Origin: JAVJUV01 sp040220415
GTDB lineage: Bacteria; Pseudomonadota; Alphaproteobacteria; Rhodobacterales; Rhodobacteraceae
NCBI GenBank assembly: GCA_040220415.1
Contig: JAVJUV010000119.1
Span: forward strand, 67,884 to 131,883
DNA length: 64,000 nucleotides
Direction: 5' to 3'
Numbering within the stretch: position 1 is the first letter of the stretch; each line of letters starts with the position of its first letter. Shown one piece after another: positions 33,427 through 41,695 of the stretch. Under the pieces are notes generated by a model that saw only the letters and a list, made by a program, of their open reading frames with translations, made no database searches and had not been told where the DNA came from. The translations under genes were made by a program, and so were the position numbers.

Positions 33427-34247
33427 GATCGGTCTTTTCGCCCTGGTACAGGTGGTCGGGTCGGAAGAATCCCGAAGATCACGTCTGCATCAATGTCGCC
33501 ACCTATGGGAAAGGCGGCCGTTTCACGATGACGGACCGTGGCGCATCCGCACTGCGCCAGTCGCCCGAAAGTTTCACGGTCGGACCATCCTCCCTGCATT
33601 GGGACGGCGAGCGGCTGGTCATCGACATCGACGAGATCTCGTCCCTGCCACTGGTCTCGCGGATGCGCGGCCGGATCGTCGTCACGCCCTCGGCGCTGAC
33701 CGAAGTCGAGCTGCCGCTGACCCCATGCGGTACCCACATCTGGCGGCCCTTCGCCCCCACATCGAACATCGAGGTTGATCTCGGCAAGGGCTGGCAATGG
33801 AGCGGGCATGGCTATTTCGACGCCAATTTCGGAACACGCGCGCTCGAGCAGGATTTCGATTACTGGACATGGGGGCGTTACCCGGTGCCTGGCGGATCGG
33901 TATGCTTCTACGACGCAGTGCGCAGGGACGGCACTGAACTGGCTGTAGGCGTCAAATTCACCGACACCGGCGAAACCGAAGCCTTCGAGTTACCACCCAA
34001 AACGCGCATCGCGCGCTCGCTTTGGGCTGTGAAACGAGAGACGCGGGCAGACCACGGGTTTCAGCCGCGACAGGTCAAAGGGATGCTGGACGCGCCGTTC
34101 TATTCGCGATCATTGGTCGAGACACAGATCGACGGGCACGTAACCCGCGGTGTTCACGAAGCATTGGACCTGAAAAGGTTCCGGGGGCCCTGGCTGATGC
34201 CGATGCTTGCGGTTCGCGTTCCACGGCGTGCCCGGTGGCACTTCTGA
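33342..34247 (+). CDS. crtC: Acyclic carotenoid 1,2-hydratase CrtC
   Basis: CrtC adds water to the end group of neurosporene, giving hydroxyneurosporene. Homology is strong from VPPNGYAWWYIDGVSDDG through FIGSVFSPWYRWSGR, NVATYGKGGRFTMTDRG, HIWRPFAPTSNIEVDL and the final MPMLAVRVPRRARW. The start is unresolved: no ATG, GTG or TTG lies in frame near the conserved N-terminus. I mark the first recognisable codon. The nearest in-frame ATG is at 33036, deep in crtD. A start at ATC 33414 would give 277 residues, close to short family members. It ends 3 nt before tspO. Confidence 0.85.
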   Translation, partial: VPPNGYAWWYIDGVSDDGTQAVSVIAFIGSVFSPWYRWSGRKNPEDHVCINVATYGKGGRFTMTDRGASALRQSPESFTVGPSSLHWDGERLVIDIDEISSLPLVSRMRGRIVVTPSALTEVELPLTPCGTHIWRPFAPTSNIEVDLGKGWQWSGHGYFDANFGTRALEQDFDYWTWGRYPVPGGSVCFYDAVRRDGTELAVGVKFTDTGETEAFELPPKTRIARSLWAVKRETRADHGFQPRQVKGMLDAPFYSRSLVETQIDGHVTRGVHEALDLKRFRGPWLMPMLAVRVPRRARWHF

Positions 34248-34250
34248 GAC

Positions 34251-34715
34251 CTAGGCCGCTGCCTCTTCGGGATTGAGTCGCCAGACGCTCCAGTTCAAGG
34301 CGCTGGCAGCCGTGACCCACGCAACATAGGGCACAAAAAGCGCGCCTGCGATCCAGTCGAGGCGGAAAAAGGCGATCATCGTTCCGAATACCGCCACCCA
34401 TAGGCAAAGTATGACGATCATCCCTGCTCGCATTCGTCGAAGCCCGAAGAAAATCGGCGTCCATAGCGTATTGAGTGCCAGTTGAAGAGCGTAGAATGCC
34501 ATTGCATGCGCATTGCCCTCAAGCAGCGCCACACGCATCGCGGCGAAAGACATGAAAAGGTAAAGCGTTGTCCATGCCACGGGAAACAGCCACTTCGGCG
34601 GCGTCCACGACGGCTTTTTCAGACCATCATACCACTCTCCCGGCTCGAACATCGCGCCGGTCGTGGCGGCGGCCATGCAGCCCGCCAGGAACAGGAAAAA
34701 CAGAAACCAGTCCAT
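34251..34715 (-). CDS. tspO: TspO/MBR family tryptophan-rich sensory protein
   Basis: TspO is a five-helix outer-membrane-associated protein that binds porphyrins. In R. sphaeroides it tunes photosynthesis gene expression with oxygen. The 154 residues contain the family signature KKPSWTPPKWLFPVAWTTLY (about residues 32-51) and aromatic residues in later helices, ALQLALNTLWTPIFFGLRR. It follows crtB by 15 nt, the same crtI-crtB-tspO order as in Rhodobacter. It converges on crtC with a 3-nt gap. Confidence 0.96.
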   Translation of the reverse strand: MDWFLFFLFLAGCMAAATTGAMFEPGEWYDGLKKPSWTPPKWLFPVAWTTLYLFMSFAAMRVALLEGNAHAMAFYALQLALNTLWTPIFFGLRRMRAGMIVILCLWVAVFGTMIAFFRLDWIAGALFVPYVAWVTAASALNWSVWRLNPEEAAA

Positions 34716-34730
34716 GAGTGTCCTTGCAGC

Positions 34731-35765
34731 TTAAGCCGCGCCATTTCCCAGGTGCGACTCGCGATCACGCGCTTCCAGTTCGGCAAAGACGGCAAGCAGC
34801 CTGCCTGCCCTGCCCTCGCCCCAGCCTTCGATGGCCGGTTGCCGAGCCGCAGCATTCACCAGAAATGCGCATTCGTCCAGCGGTCGCGCATAAAGAACCG
34901 CAGAGCGCGGTGTGACTGTCGTAAGGCCGGCCTGAACCAGCGCCAGGCCGAGCCAGCCGATCTTCTGACCCTTGTAGGTTCGCGCACGGTAACTGATCGT
35001 ATCATGTCCGTTGCGCCGGATGGCGCCGCCAATGCCGGCATAGACATGCCGGGCAGCAAATATCCCGGGCCGAGCTGAAACCGGAAGAGCCGCGACTCCG
35101 CTTTCCGACCTTATATAGAGACGGTTTGCCTCAGCCAGAAGCCGCTTCACGAGAATGCGGATGCGTTCGTCGGGAACCGGGTCGACCAGGAAGGCATCGG
35201 GTTCCAGATCGACTTCGCGCAACCACTCCAGTGGCAGATAGATTCGACCGGCACGCGCATCCTCGCCCACGTCGCGGGCGATATTGGTCAGTTGCATGGC
35301 GACACCCAGATCGCAGGCCCGTGCCAGCGCATTCGCATCACGAACACCCATCAGGACAGACATCATCGCGCCGACTGCAGCGGCGACACGGGCGGAATAG
35401 CCGAAGACGCCCGACAGGGTCTCGTAGCGCTGCTCCAGCGCATCCCATGCAAGCCCCTCCAACAGCGCATCCGGCAGCGCCTTCGGCATGTCGTGCATCT
35501 CGACCGTCGCAGCGAAGGCGCGGTCGGCGGCGGCGTCGCGGGGGCGTCCCTGGTAGATCAGGTCCAGCCGGTCGCGAAGACGCAGGACGGCATCGACCTT
35601 TTCCTCGTGCAGGTCAACCGCGTCATCCGCCAGCCGGCAGAACGCATAAAGCGCCAGCGCCGGGTCGCGCACCTTGGCCGGCAGCAACTTGGACGCGGTG
35701 TAGAACGAAAGCGACCCGTGGCGGATGGCGTCGCGGCAGATGTGAAGATCGCGCGGATTGATCAT
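34731..35765 (-). CDS. crtB: Phytoene synthase CrtB
   Basis: CrtB joins two geranylgeranyl diphosphates into phytoene, the first committed carotenoid step. The 344 residues hold the two aspartate-rich motifs in YAFCRLADDAVD and QLTNIARDVGEDARAGRIYLP. The signature YETLSGVFGYSARVAAAVG lies between them. The ATG at 35765 overlaps the crtI stop. Transcription probably starts in front of crtI, where PpsR boxes lie. Confidence 0.97.
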   Translation of the reverse strand: MINPRDLHICRDAIRHGSLSFYTASKLLPAKVRDPALALYAFCRLADDAVDLHEEKVDAVLRLRDRLDLIYQGRPRDAAADRAFAATVEMHDMPKALPDALLEGLAWDALEQRYETLSGVFGYSARVAAAVGAMMSVLMGVRDANALARACDLGVAMQLTNIARDVGEDARAGRIYLPLEWLREVDLEPDAFLVDPVPDERIRILVKRLLAEANRLYIRSESGVAALPVSARPGIFAARHVYAGIGGAIRRNGHDTISYRARTYKGQKIGWLGLALVQAGLTTVTPRSAVLYARPLDECAFLVNAAARQPAIEGWGEGRAGRLLAVFAELEARDRESHLGNGAA

Positions 35766-37312
35766 TCGGCAGCCACTCTCCAGTCTTCGTCCCGTTGCGC
35801 ATCCGGAACCAGCTTGGCCAGAACCTCGGCTGACGAAACCACGCCCGGAAGGCCAGCGCCCGGATGCGTCCCCGCACCGACCAGATACAGACCTTCGGCC
35901 TCTTCGCTGACGTTATGCGGGCGGAACCAGGCCGATTGCAGGATGCGCGGTTCGATCGAGAACCCGCAGCCATGAGGTGAAAGATAGCGGTCGCGAAACG
36001 TCTCGGGCGTGAAGATTTCGGACGCGGAAAGATGCTGACCCAGACCGGGCAATAGTCTCTGTTCAAGGGTTTCCTGCACTTTTTGCCGATAACTCTCGGC
36101 CATTGCGTTCCAGTCGACCGGGTTTTCGTGACCCAGATGCGGCACTGGCGAGAGGGCATAGAACACGTCGTCGCCATCCGGCGCGGCCGACGGATCGGTG
36201 ACCGTGGGCCGGTGGACATAAAGGCTCATGTCGTCGGCCAGGGTGCCGCTGGTGAAGATGTCCTTCAGCAACCCCTCGTAACGCGGCCCGGAAAGGATCG
36301 TATGGTGTCCCACATCCTTCCAGAGATCACGGGTTCCCATGGTACCGAAATACCAGACGAACAGCCCCATCGACCAGCGGGTGCGCTCAAGGCGCGCACC
36401 GGTCCAGCGTTTTCGCGGACGATCACGCAGAAGGTGATCGTAGGTGTTGCCCGGGTCAGCGTTCGAGACGACGATGTCGGCCGGAATCTTCTGCCCGTCC
36501 TCCAGGCGCACGCCCGAAGCGCGGTTGCCCTCGAACTCGATCTTGTCGACGGTCTGGCCGAACCGAACTGCACCGCCCTGCCCCAGGATCACGTCGCGCA
36601 TGGCCTCGGCAATGGCCGCAACCCCGCCGATGGCATAGTGAACGCCGAATTCCTTCTCAAGGTGACTGACAAGCGCATACATCGACGTGACGTGCCTCGG
36701 GTCGCCACCGATGAACAGCGGATGGAAACTGAGTGCCATGCGAAGACGCGGATCGCGCACCCGCGCATTTGCCAGACCCAGAATCGACCGATCGGCGCGC
36801 AACACCGCAAATTCGGGAAGCACCTTGGCCGTGTCGCGGAAGCGGTGCATTGGCTTGGCGACCATGCCCTCGAACCCGACTACATACCGGCGGTGCGCAT
36901 CACCGAGAAACTTCAGATAACCATCGACGTCGCCGGGCGAGAGACGTCGAATCTCCTCGACCATCTTTTCGGTGGAGCCGCGTGCGGTGAAGACCGAACC
37001 ATCCGGCCATCGAATCTCATAAAACGGGTCCAGCGCCCTCAGCGAAACATCCTTGTCGAAATCGCGGCCGCAGGTTGCCCAAAGATCCCTGAAGACCTGC
37101 GGACATGTCACGATTGTAGGCCCAAGATCGAACCGATAGCCGTCGCGATGGATCGCCGACCCACGTCCACCGGCACTGTCCAGCCGATCCAGAACGGTTA
37201 CGCGCCAGCCTTTGGCTCCAAGGCGCATGGCCGCGGCAAGACCGCCAAGTCCGGCGCCGATGACAACGGCAGTCTGGCCTCTTGGGCCCGGAAGGTGCGG
37301 CATAGCGGTCAT
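35762..37312 (-). CDS. crtI: Phytoene desaturase CrtI
   Basis: CrtI removes hydrogen from phytoene, giving neurosporene (and possibly lycopene). The 516-residue flavoprotein begins with a dinucleotide fold AVVIGAGLGGLAAAMRLGAKG and ends with the bacterial desaturase signature LYLVGAGTHPGAGLPGV. The ATG at 37312 is taken; one at 37303 is also possible. It is the first gene of crtI-crtB-tspO and has one PpsR box 17 nt upstream. The product is the substrate for crtC, crtD, crtF and crtA action. Confidence 0.97.
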   Translation of the reverse strand: MTAMPHLPGPRGQTAVVIGAGLGGLAAAMRLGAKGWRVTVLDRLDSAGGRGSAIHRDGYRFDLGPTIVTCPQVFRDLWATCGRDFDKDVSLRALDPFYEIRWPDGSVFTARGSTEKMVEEIRRLSPGDVDGYLKFLGDAHRRYVVGFEGMVAKPMHRFRDTAKVLPEFAVLRADRSILGLANARVRDPRLRMALSFHPLFIGGDPRHVTSMYALVSHLEKEFGVHYAIGGVAAIAEAMRDVILGQGGAVRFGQTVDKIEFEGNRASGVRLEDGQKIPADIVVSNADPGNTYDHLLRDRPRKRWTGARLERTRWSMGLFVWYFGTMGTRDLWKDVGHHTILSGPRYEGLLKDIFTSGTLADDMSLYVHRPTVTDPSAAPDGDDVFYALSPVPHLGHENPVDWNAMAESYRQKVQETLEQRLLPGLGQHLSASEIFTPETFRDRYLSPHGCGFSIEPRILQSAWFRPHNVSEEAEGLYLVGAGTHPGAGLPGVVSSAEVLAKLVPDAQRDEDWRVAAE

Positions 37313-37328
37313 CTGCAGAACGATAGAC

Positions 37329-37346
37329 TGTCCAGTTTAATTTACA
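37329..37346. promoter_or_regulatory. PpsR/CrtJ box upstream of crtI
   Basis: TGTCCAGTTTAATTTACA fits TGT-N12-ACA exactly and lies 17-34 nt upstream of the crtI ATG. No second box is found at close spacing. The partner could be the box at 37404-37421, about 75 bp away centre to centre. Confidence 0.8.
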
Positions 37347-37403
37347 ATCCCTCATATTGCCCTGCTTATAGCGTCCGAAACCCTTTCATTACGCGCAAAG
37401 TCA

Positions 37404-37421
37404 TGTCACACTTGGTTGACA
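37404..37421. promoter_or_regulatory. PpsR/CrtJ box upstream of crtA
   Basis: TGTCACACTTGGTTGACA is an exact TGT-N12-ACA box ending 19 nt before the proposed crtA start. Together with the crtI box it brackets the divergent crtI/crtA promoter region, as in other Rhodobacter-type clusters. Confidence 0.8.
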
Positions 37422-37440
37422 CTTGCGAAGGAGAGTCACC

Positions 37441-38163
37441 ATTCAAACCGTCTCTCTCAGCCTGTTCCGGTTCCAATCGGCCTGGGCCCGCCTTTGGGTT
37501 CTGGGACAGATGGGCGCCGCCCGGCTGGATTTTGGCCGGATGCCGGAAGCACGGTTCTGGAAACTCTGCGGTTCGGGAACCGGAGAGGGATTCACGCCTG
37601 TTCCCAATACCCGGGTCTGGGCGATTCTGGCCGTCTGGGACGATGAGCGGACGGCACGGCGGTTGACGCGGGAAAGCTCTGTCTATCGGCGGTGGCGCGC
37701 AAGGTCGGACGATTCCTGGACCGTTTACCTTGGGCCAACATCGGCCCGCGGAAACTGGTCCGGCAAGAACCCCTTCGCCGCAGAGTGGGCTGCATCAACT
37801 TCCACGGCTGGCACTCCGCTGGCGGCCCTGACGCGCGCCACCATCAAACCATCGGCCCTGCCGCGTTTCTGGGGCAAAGAGCCCGATGTCTCCCGCGCGA
37901 TCGGCGCCGACCCGAATGTCATCTTCAAGATCGGAATCGGTGAAGTCCCCTGGTTCCACCAGGTCACCTTCTCGATCTGGCCGGACGCCGAGTCGATGAC
38001 GGCCTTTGCCCGCAAGGACGGACCGCACGCCCGTGCGATACGCGCCGTCCGGGACGGAAAGTGGTTTCGGGAAGAACTTTACGCCCGCTTCCAGGTGCTT
38101 GGCAGTGTCGGAAGCTGGGAGGGGCATAATCCCCTCGAAAAAACTGAAAGGCAAGCCGCATGA
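37441..38163 (+). CDS. crtA: Spheroidene monooxygenase CrtA
   Basis: CrtA inserts oxygen into spheroidene, giving spheroidenone when O2 is present. The protein has 240 residues with WKLCGSGTGEGFTPVPNTRVWAILAVW-type sequence (key GSGTGEGFTP) and FKIGIGEVPWFHQVTFSIWP. Known CrtA proteins begin MQTVSLS-like; here the matching codons read ATT CAA ACC GTC TCT CTC. AAGGAG lies 7 nt before the ATT, so an ATT start is likely. The alternative TTG at 37423 lacks a ribosome-binding site and nearly touches the PpsR box. The stop overlaps bchI. Confidence 0.92.
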   Translation: MQTVSLSLFRFQSAWARLWVLGQMGAARLDFGRMPEARFWKLCGSGTGEGFTPVPNTRVWAILAVWDDERTARRLTRESSVYRRWRARSDDSWTVYLGPTSARGNWSGKNPFAAEWAASTSTAGTPLAALTRATIKPSALPRFWGKEPDVSRAIGADPNVIFKIGIGEVPWFHQVTFSIWPDAESMTAFARKDGPHARAIRAVRDGKWFREELYARFQVLGSVGSWEGHNPLEKTERQAA

Positions 38164-39185
38164 CCCAACCCTATCCATTTTCGGCCATCGTCGGCCAGGA
38201 GGACATGACACTTGCGATGATCCTGACCGCGGTCGATCCGGGCATCGGCGGCGTTCTGGTCTTCGGCGACCGGGGCACGGGCAAATCAACGGCCGTCCGG
38301 GGCCTGGCGGCGCTGCTCCCCCAGATTGAAGCTGTGGAAGGATGCCCGGTCAATTCGCCAAGGGTCGAGGATGTGCCGAACTGGGTGGAATCAGTCTCTA
38401 ACAAGGTCAAAAAGCGGCCGACACCGGTTGTCGACCTTCCGCTGGGCGTCACCGAGGATCGGGTTCTCGGCGCCCTGGATATCGAGCGCGCCCTGGCGCG
38501 GGGCGAGAAGGCTTTCCAGCCTGGATTGCTGGCCAGGGCCAACAGGGGTTATCTCTATATCGACGAGGTCAACCTGCTGGAGGACCATATCGTCGACCTC
38601 CTTCTGGACGTCGCGCAGTCGGGCGAGAACGTGATCGAGCGCGAAGGCCTTTCGATCCGCCACCCTGCCCGCTTCGTGCTGGTGGGCTCGGGCAACCCCG
38701 AAGAAGGAGAGTTGCGCCCACAATTGCTGGACCGTTTCGGGTTATCCGTCGAAGTGACGACGCCCAGGGAGATCGACGACAGGATCGAGGTCGTGCGCCG
38801 CCGGCAGGCCTACGAGACCGATACCGCCGCTTTCCTGAAGCGTTGGAGGGCAAGCGATACGCGGTTGCGGAGAAAGATCCTGGACGCGAGGGCGCGGCTT
38901 GGCTCGGTCGAGACGCCCGAGGCAACGCTCAGGGATGCCGCCATGCTTTGCATCGCGCTCGGTTCCGACGGATTGAGGGGGGAACTGGTTCTCTTGCGGG
39001 CGGCGCGCGCCCTTGCGGCCTTCGAAAGCGCCGATGCGGTGGGGCGGACTCATCTCAGACGCCTTGCCGCCCCTGCCCTCTCCCACCGTCTGCGCCGCGA
39101 CCCGTTGGATGACGCCGGTTCCGGTACGCGCATTGCTCGTACCGTGACCGAGACCTTCGGGACGTTCCAGACGGCGGCGGAATGA
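38160..39185 (+). CDS. bchI: Magnesium chelatase AAA+ subunit BchI
   Basis: BchI is the ATPase motor of Mg-chelatase, forming a ring with BchD that drives BchH. The 341 residues carry Walker A GDRGTGKST (residues 36-44), Walker B YLYIDEVNLLEDH, the sensor region LVGSGNPEEGELRPQLLDRFG with the arginine finger area, and the family insert RANRGYLYIDEV. The ATG overlaps the crtA stop and the stop overlaps bchD. The crtA-bchI-bchD-bchO order is the same as in Rhodobacter. Confidence 0.98.
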   Translation: MTQPYPFSAIVGQEDMTLAMILTAVDPGIGGVLVFGDRGTGKSTAVRGLAALLPQIEAVEGCPVNSPRVEDVPNWVESVSNKVKKRPTPVVDLPLGVTEDRVLGALDIERALARGEKAFQPGLLARANRGYLYIDEVNLLEDHIVDLLLDVAQSGENVIEREGLSIRHPARFVLVGSGNPEEGELRPQLLDRFGLSVEVTTPREIDDRIEVVRRRQAYETDTAAFLKRWRASDTRLRRKILDARARLGSVETPEATLRDAAMLCIALGSDGLRGELVLLRAARALAAFESADAVGRTHLRRLAAPALSHRLRRDPLDDAGSGTRIARTVTETFGTFQTAAE

Positions 39186-40831
39186 CCGGCCTATCCGTCC
39201 TCGCCCGGCGTATCGCGGCAATCCTGGCCGTCGATCCCAAAGGTTTGGGCGGTGTCTGGTTGCGTGCCAGGCACGGGCCGCGCCGGGACGCCATGGTGGT
39301 CGCGCTGAAAGCCCTGCCAGGCAAGCACGGCAAGGTGATGCCGGAAGCCGGGGACATCGAGCTTTTTGGCGGAATCGACCTTACTCAGAGCCTTTTTTCA
39401 GGACACGTCATCGCACGGGAAGGCTTGCTTGGGCGATCCGATGTGCTGTGGCTGACCCGGGCCGAGAGAATGCCCGTCGGTATGGCGGGAAGACTTGCCG
39501 CCGCAATGGATTCCGGTTCGTGCGGCACGATCGTTCTTGCCGACGAAAGTGCCGAAGACGGCGACATGCCGCCCTCCGCTTTGCGAGACCGGCTGGCCTT
39601 CTTTCTGACCGACCAGATGGACGATACCGAGGAGGACAGTCCGCCCTTCTCGCCGGACCGGACCGATGCCGCCAGGCGCCGCCTGGAAGATCTCGTGCCA
39701 GGTGATGAACTGGTTACGCTTGCGGTTCGAATAACCGCCGAACTGGGCTGCCATCAGACCCGCCCCGCCCTGTTTCTGCTGCGCGCTGCGCGGGCGATCG
39801 CGGCGCTGGAAGATGCCGACAGGATGACGGAGGCTCATCTGGCCGAAGCGGCACGACTTGTCATGCCACACCGGGTCCGGCCGCCCGCTGAGGTTCCGGA
39901 GCCTGACAATCAGCCGGAGGCCGAAAGGCAGGAAAAGGACGACGACGGAAAAGGCGGCGACGAACGGCTGGAAGATACCTTGCGGGACATTCTTCTCGAG
40001 GCCGCCAGCGTCAAGCTGCCCGACGACCTCCTGGCGAGGCTCATCGCGAAGGACCGAAGGGCGGCGGGGTCGGGGCAAGGTGCCCAGCGCACCTCTCATA
40101 CCCGTGGACGCCCCCTGCCCTCGCGTCCGGGGAAACCGGACGGCCGCGCAAGGCTCGATCTGCTGGCGACGCTGCAGGCCGCGGCCCCCTGGCAAAAGCT
40201 GCGCAACGCCCCCACGGGCCGCCTTGCCATCCGCAAGGAAGACCTTCGTATCCGCCGCTACCGCGAACGCTCGGAACGTGTGCTGATCTTCGTCGTCGAC
40301 GCATCGGGATCAGCCGCCATGGCGCGCCTGGCCGAGGCCAAGGGAGCGGCGGAAACGCTCCTGTCGGAAGCATACCGCAGTCGGGACCATGTCAGCCTGA
40401 TCACGTTCCGCGGCGATGATGCGGAATGCGTTCTGCAACCCACCCGGTCCCTGGTTCGCGCCAAGCGCCTGCTGGGCGGACTCCCGGGAGGCGGAACGAC
40501 ACCGCTTGCCGCTGCGCTGCGTCAAGGCGCCGAGCAGGCCGCATTGGCAAGAAAGAAGGGGCTCTCGCCGCAAATCGTTCTGATGACCGATGGCCGGGCG
40601 AACAAGGCGCTGGACGGAAGCACGGATCGCGAAAGCGCGCGCGAGGATGCCACGCGGATGGCCCGCTGGCTGCGGGCCGATGGCGTGCCGGTGCTTGTCG
40701 TCGACTCCGGCCTGCGGCCGTCGGCCGACCTGGCCGAGATTGCGCGCATCCTCGGCTCTGAAACCATAAGGCTGCCGAAGGGACACAGGGCATCCTCTTC
40801 GAATAGCCTGCTGGCCGCGCTGGACATCTGA
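39182..40831 (+). CDS. bchD: Magnesium chelatase subunit BchD
   Basis: BchD is the platform subunit of Mg-chelatase. The 549 residues comprise an N-terminal AAA-like domain without a good Walker A, an acidic/proline-rich linker (about residues 238-265, PEPDNQPEAERQEKDDDGKG), and a C-terminal von Willebrand A domain. That domain has the MIDAS motif DASGSAA near residue 371 and a conserved LMTDGRAN later. The degenerate ATP site is normal for this subunit. The start overlaps the bchI stop and bchO starts 3 nt after. Confidence 0.97.
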   Translation: MTGLSVLARRIAAILAVDPKGLGGVWLRARHGPRRDAMVVALKALPGKHGKVMPEAGDIELFGGIDLTQSLFSGHVIAREGLLGRSDVLWLTRAERMPVGMAGRLAAAMDSGSCGTIVLADESAEDGDMPPSALRDRLAFFLTDQMDDTEEDSPPFSPDRTDAARRRLEDLVPGDELVTLAVRITAELGCHQTRPALFLLRAARAIAALEDADRMTEAHLAEAARLVMPHRVRPPAEVPEPDNQPEAERQEKDDDGKGGDERLEDTLRDILLEAASVKLPDDLLARLIAKDRRAAGSGQGAQRTSHTRGRPLPSRPGKPDGRARLDLLATLQAAAPWQKLRNAPTGRLAIRKEDLRIRRYRERSERVLIFVVDASGSAAMARLAEAKGAAETLLSEAYRSRDHVSLITFRGDDAECVLQPTRSLVRAKRLLGGLPGGGTTPLAAALRQGAEQAALARKKGLSPQIVLMTDGRANKALDGSTDRESAREDATRMARWLRADGVPVLVVDSGLRPSADLAEIARILGSETIRLPKGHRASSSNSLLAALDI

Positions 40832-40834
40832 AAA

Positions 40835-41695
40835 GTGCAGGACACGGGTGATGAGGTCCAGGAACTGACCCTCGCGGCCGGCACGCATCGGTGGCGTGTC
40901 TTGAAGACCGGCCACGGGCCTGTCGCTCTTTGCCTTCACGGTGCTGGCGGATCCGCAGACAGCTTTTTACCGTTGATGCGTATTCTTTCGTCCGACCTGA
41001 CGATGGTGGCTCCCGACCTGCCGGGACATGGCCGCACGCGCCTCGGGTCTCCCGCCAGATCCGGCCTTGCCGCGATGACCGACGACATTGCCGCACTTGT
41101 CGAAGCGATGAACATCGCGCCGCAGCTCATGATCGGACACTCGGCGGGAGCAGCGATCGCCCTTAATCTCGATCAACGACTGTCGCCGCGGGGATACGTT
41201 CTGATCAACGCCGCACTCAGCGAGTTCCAGGGACTGGCCGGATGGCTCTTTCCCGTCATGGCAAAAGGGCTGTCGATGACACCCTTCGCCGCGGATTTCC
41301 TGTCGCGCAGCCTTGGAAGACAAAGCAAGCTGCAGGGTTTGTTGGCGTCCACCGGTTCGGCCGTAACCGATGAGATTCTGAACCGGTACAGCGCTTTGGC
41401 GCGCAATCGCGACCATGTGGACGGTACCCTGAAAATGATGGCAGCCTGGGATCTGAAGCCATTGCTGAAGCGCCTGTCCGAGATCCGAACGCCGACATTG
41501 CTGATTGCCGCCAAAAACGATGGCACCGTTCCATTATCAGTCTCTAAAAAGGCCAAACAAACGCTGAGATCCGCGGATTTGGTCATTCACGAAGGCGGCC
41601 ATCTGCTGCATGAAGAGAATGCGCAGACAGTTGCCGAAGACATCCGAGCATTCCTGCGTGCACTGGATGCCCCGACCCAGACGACCTCATGCTGA
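40835..41695 (+). CDS. bchO: BchO, alpha/beta hydrolase of the Mg-chelatase operon
   Basis: BchO is an alpha/beta-hydrolase-fold protein always linked to bchID; its reaction is not known. The 286 residues show CLHGAGGSADSFLPLMRIL, the nucleophile elbow GHSAGAAIAL (serine near residue 110) and a late histidine in EGGHLLHEENA. The GTG at 40835 is 3 nt after bchD; there is no closer ATG. It is the last PGC gene. The gene-poor stretch starts right after it. Confidence 0.92.
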   Translation: MQDTGDEVQELTLAAGTHRWRVLKTGHGPVALCLHGAGGSADSFLPLMRILSSDLTMVAPDLPGHGRTRLGSPARSGLAAMTDDIAALVEAMNIAPQLMIGHSAGAAIALNLDQRLSPRGYVLINAALSEFQGLAGWLFPVMAKGLSMTPFAADFLSRSLGRQSKLQGLLASTGSAVTDEILNRYSALARNRDHVDGTLKMMAAWDLKPLLKRLSEIRTPTLLIAAKNDGTVPLSVSKKAKQTLRSADLVIHEGGHLLHEENAQTVAEDIRAFLRALDAPTQTTSC

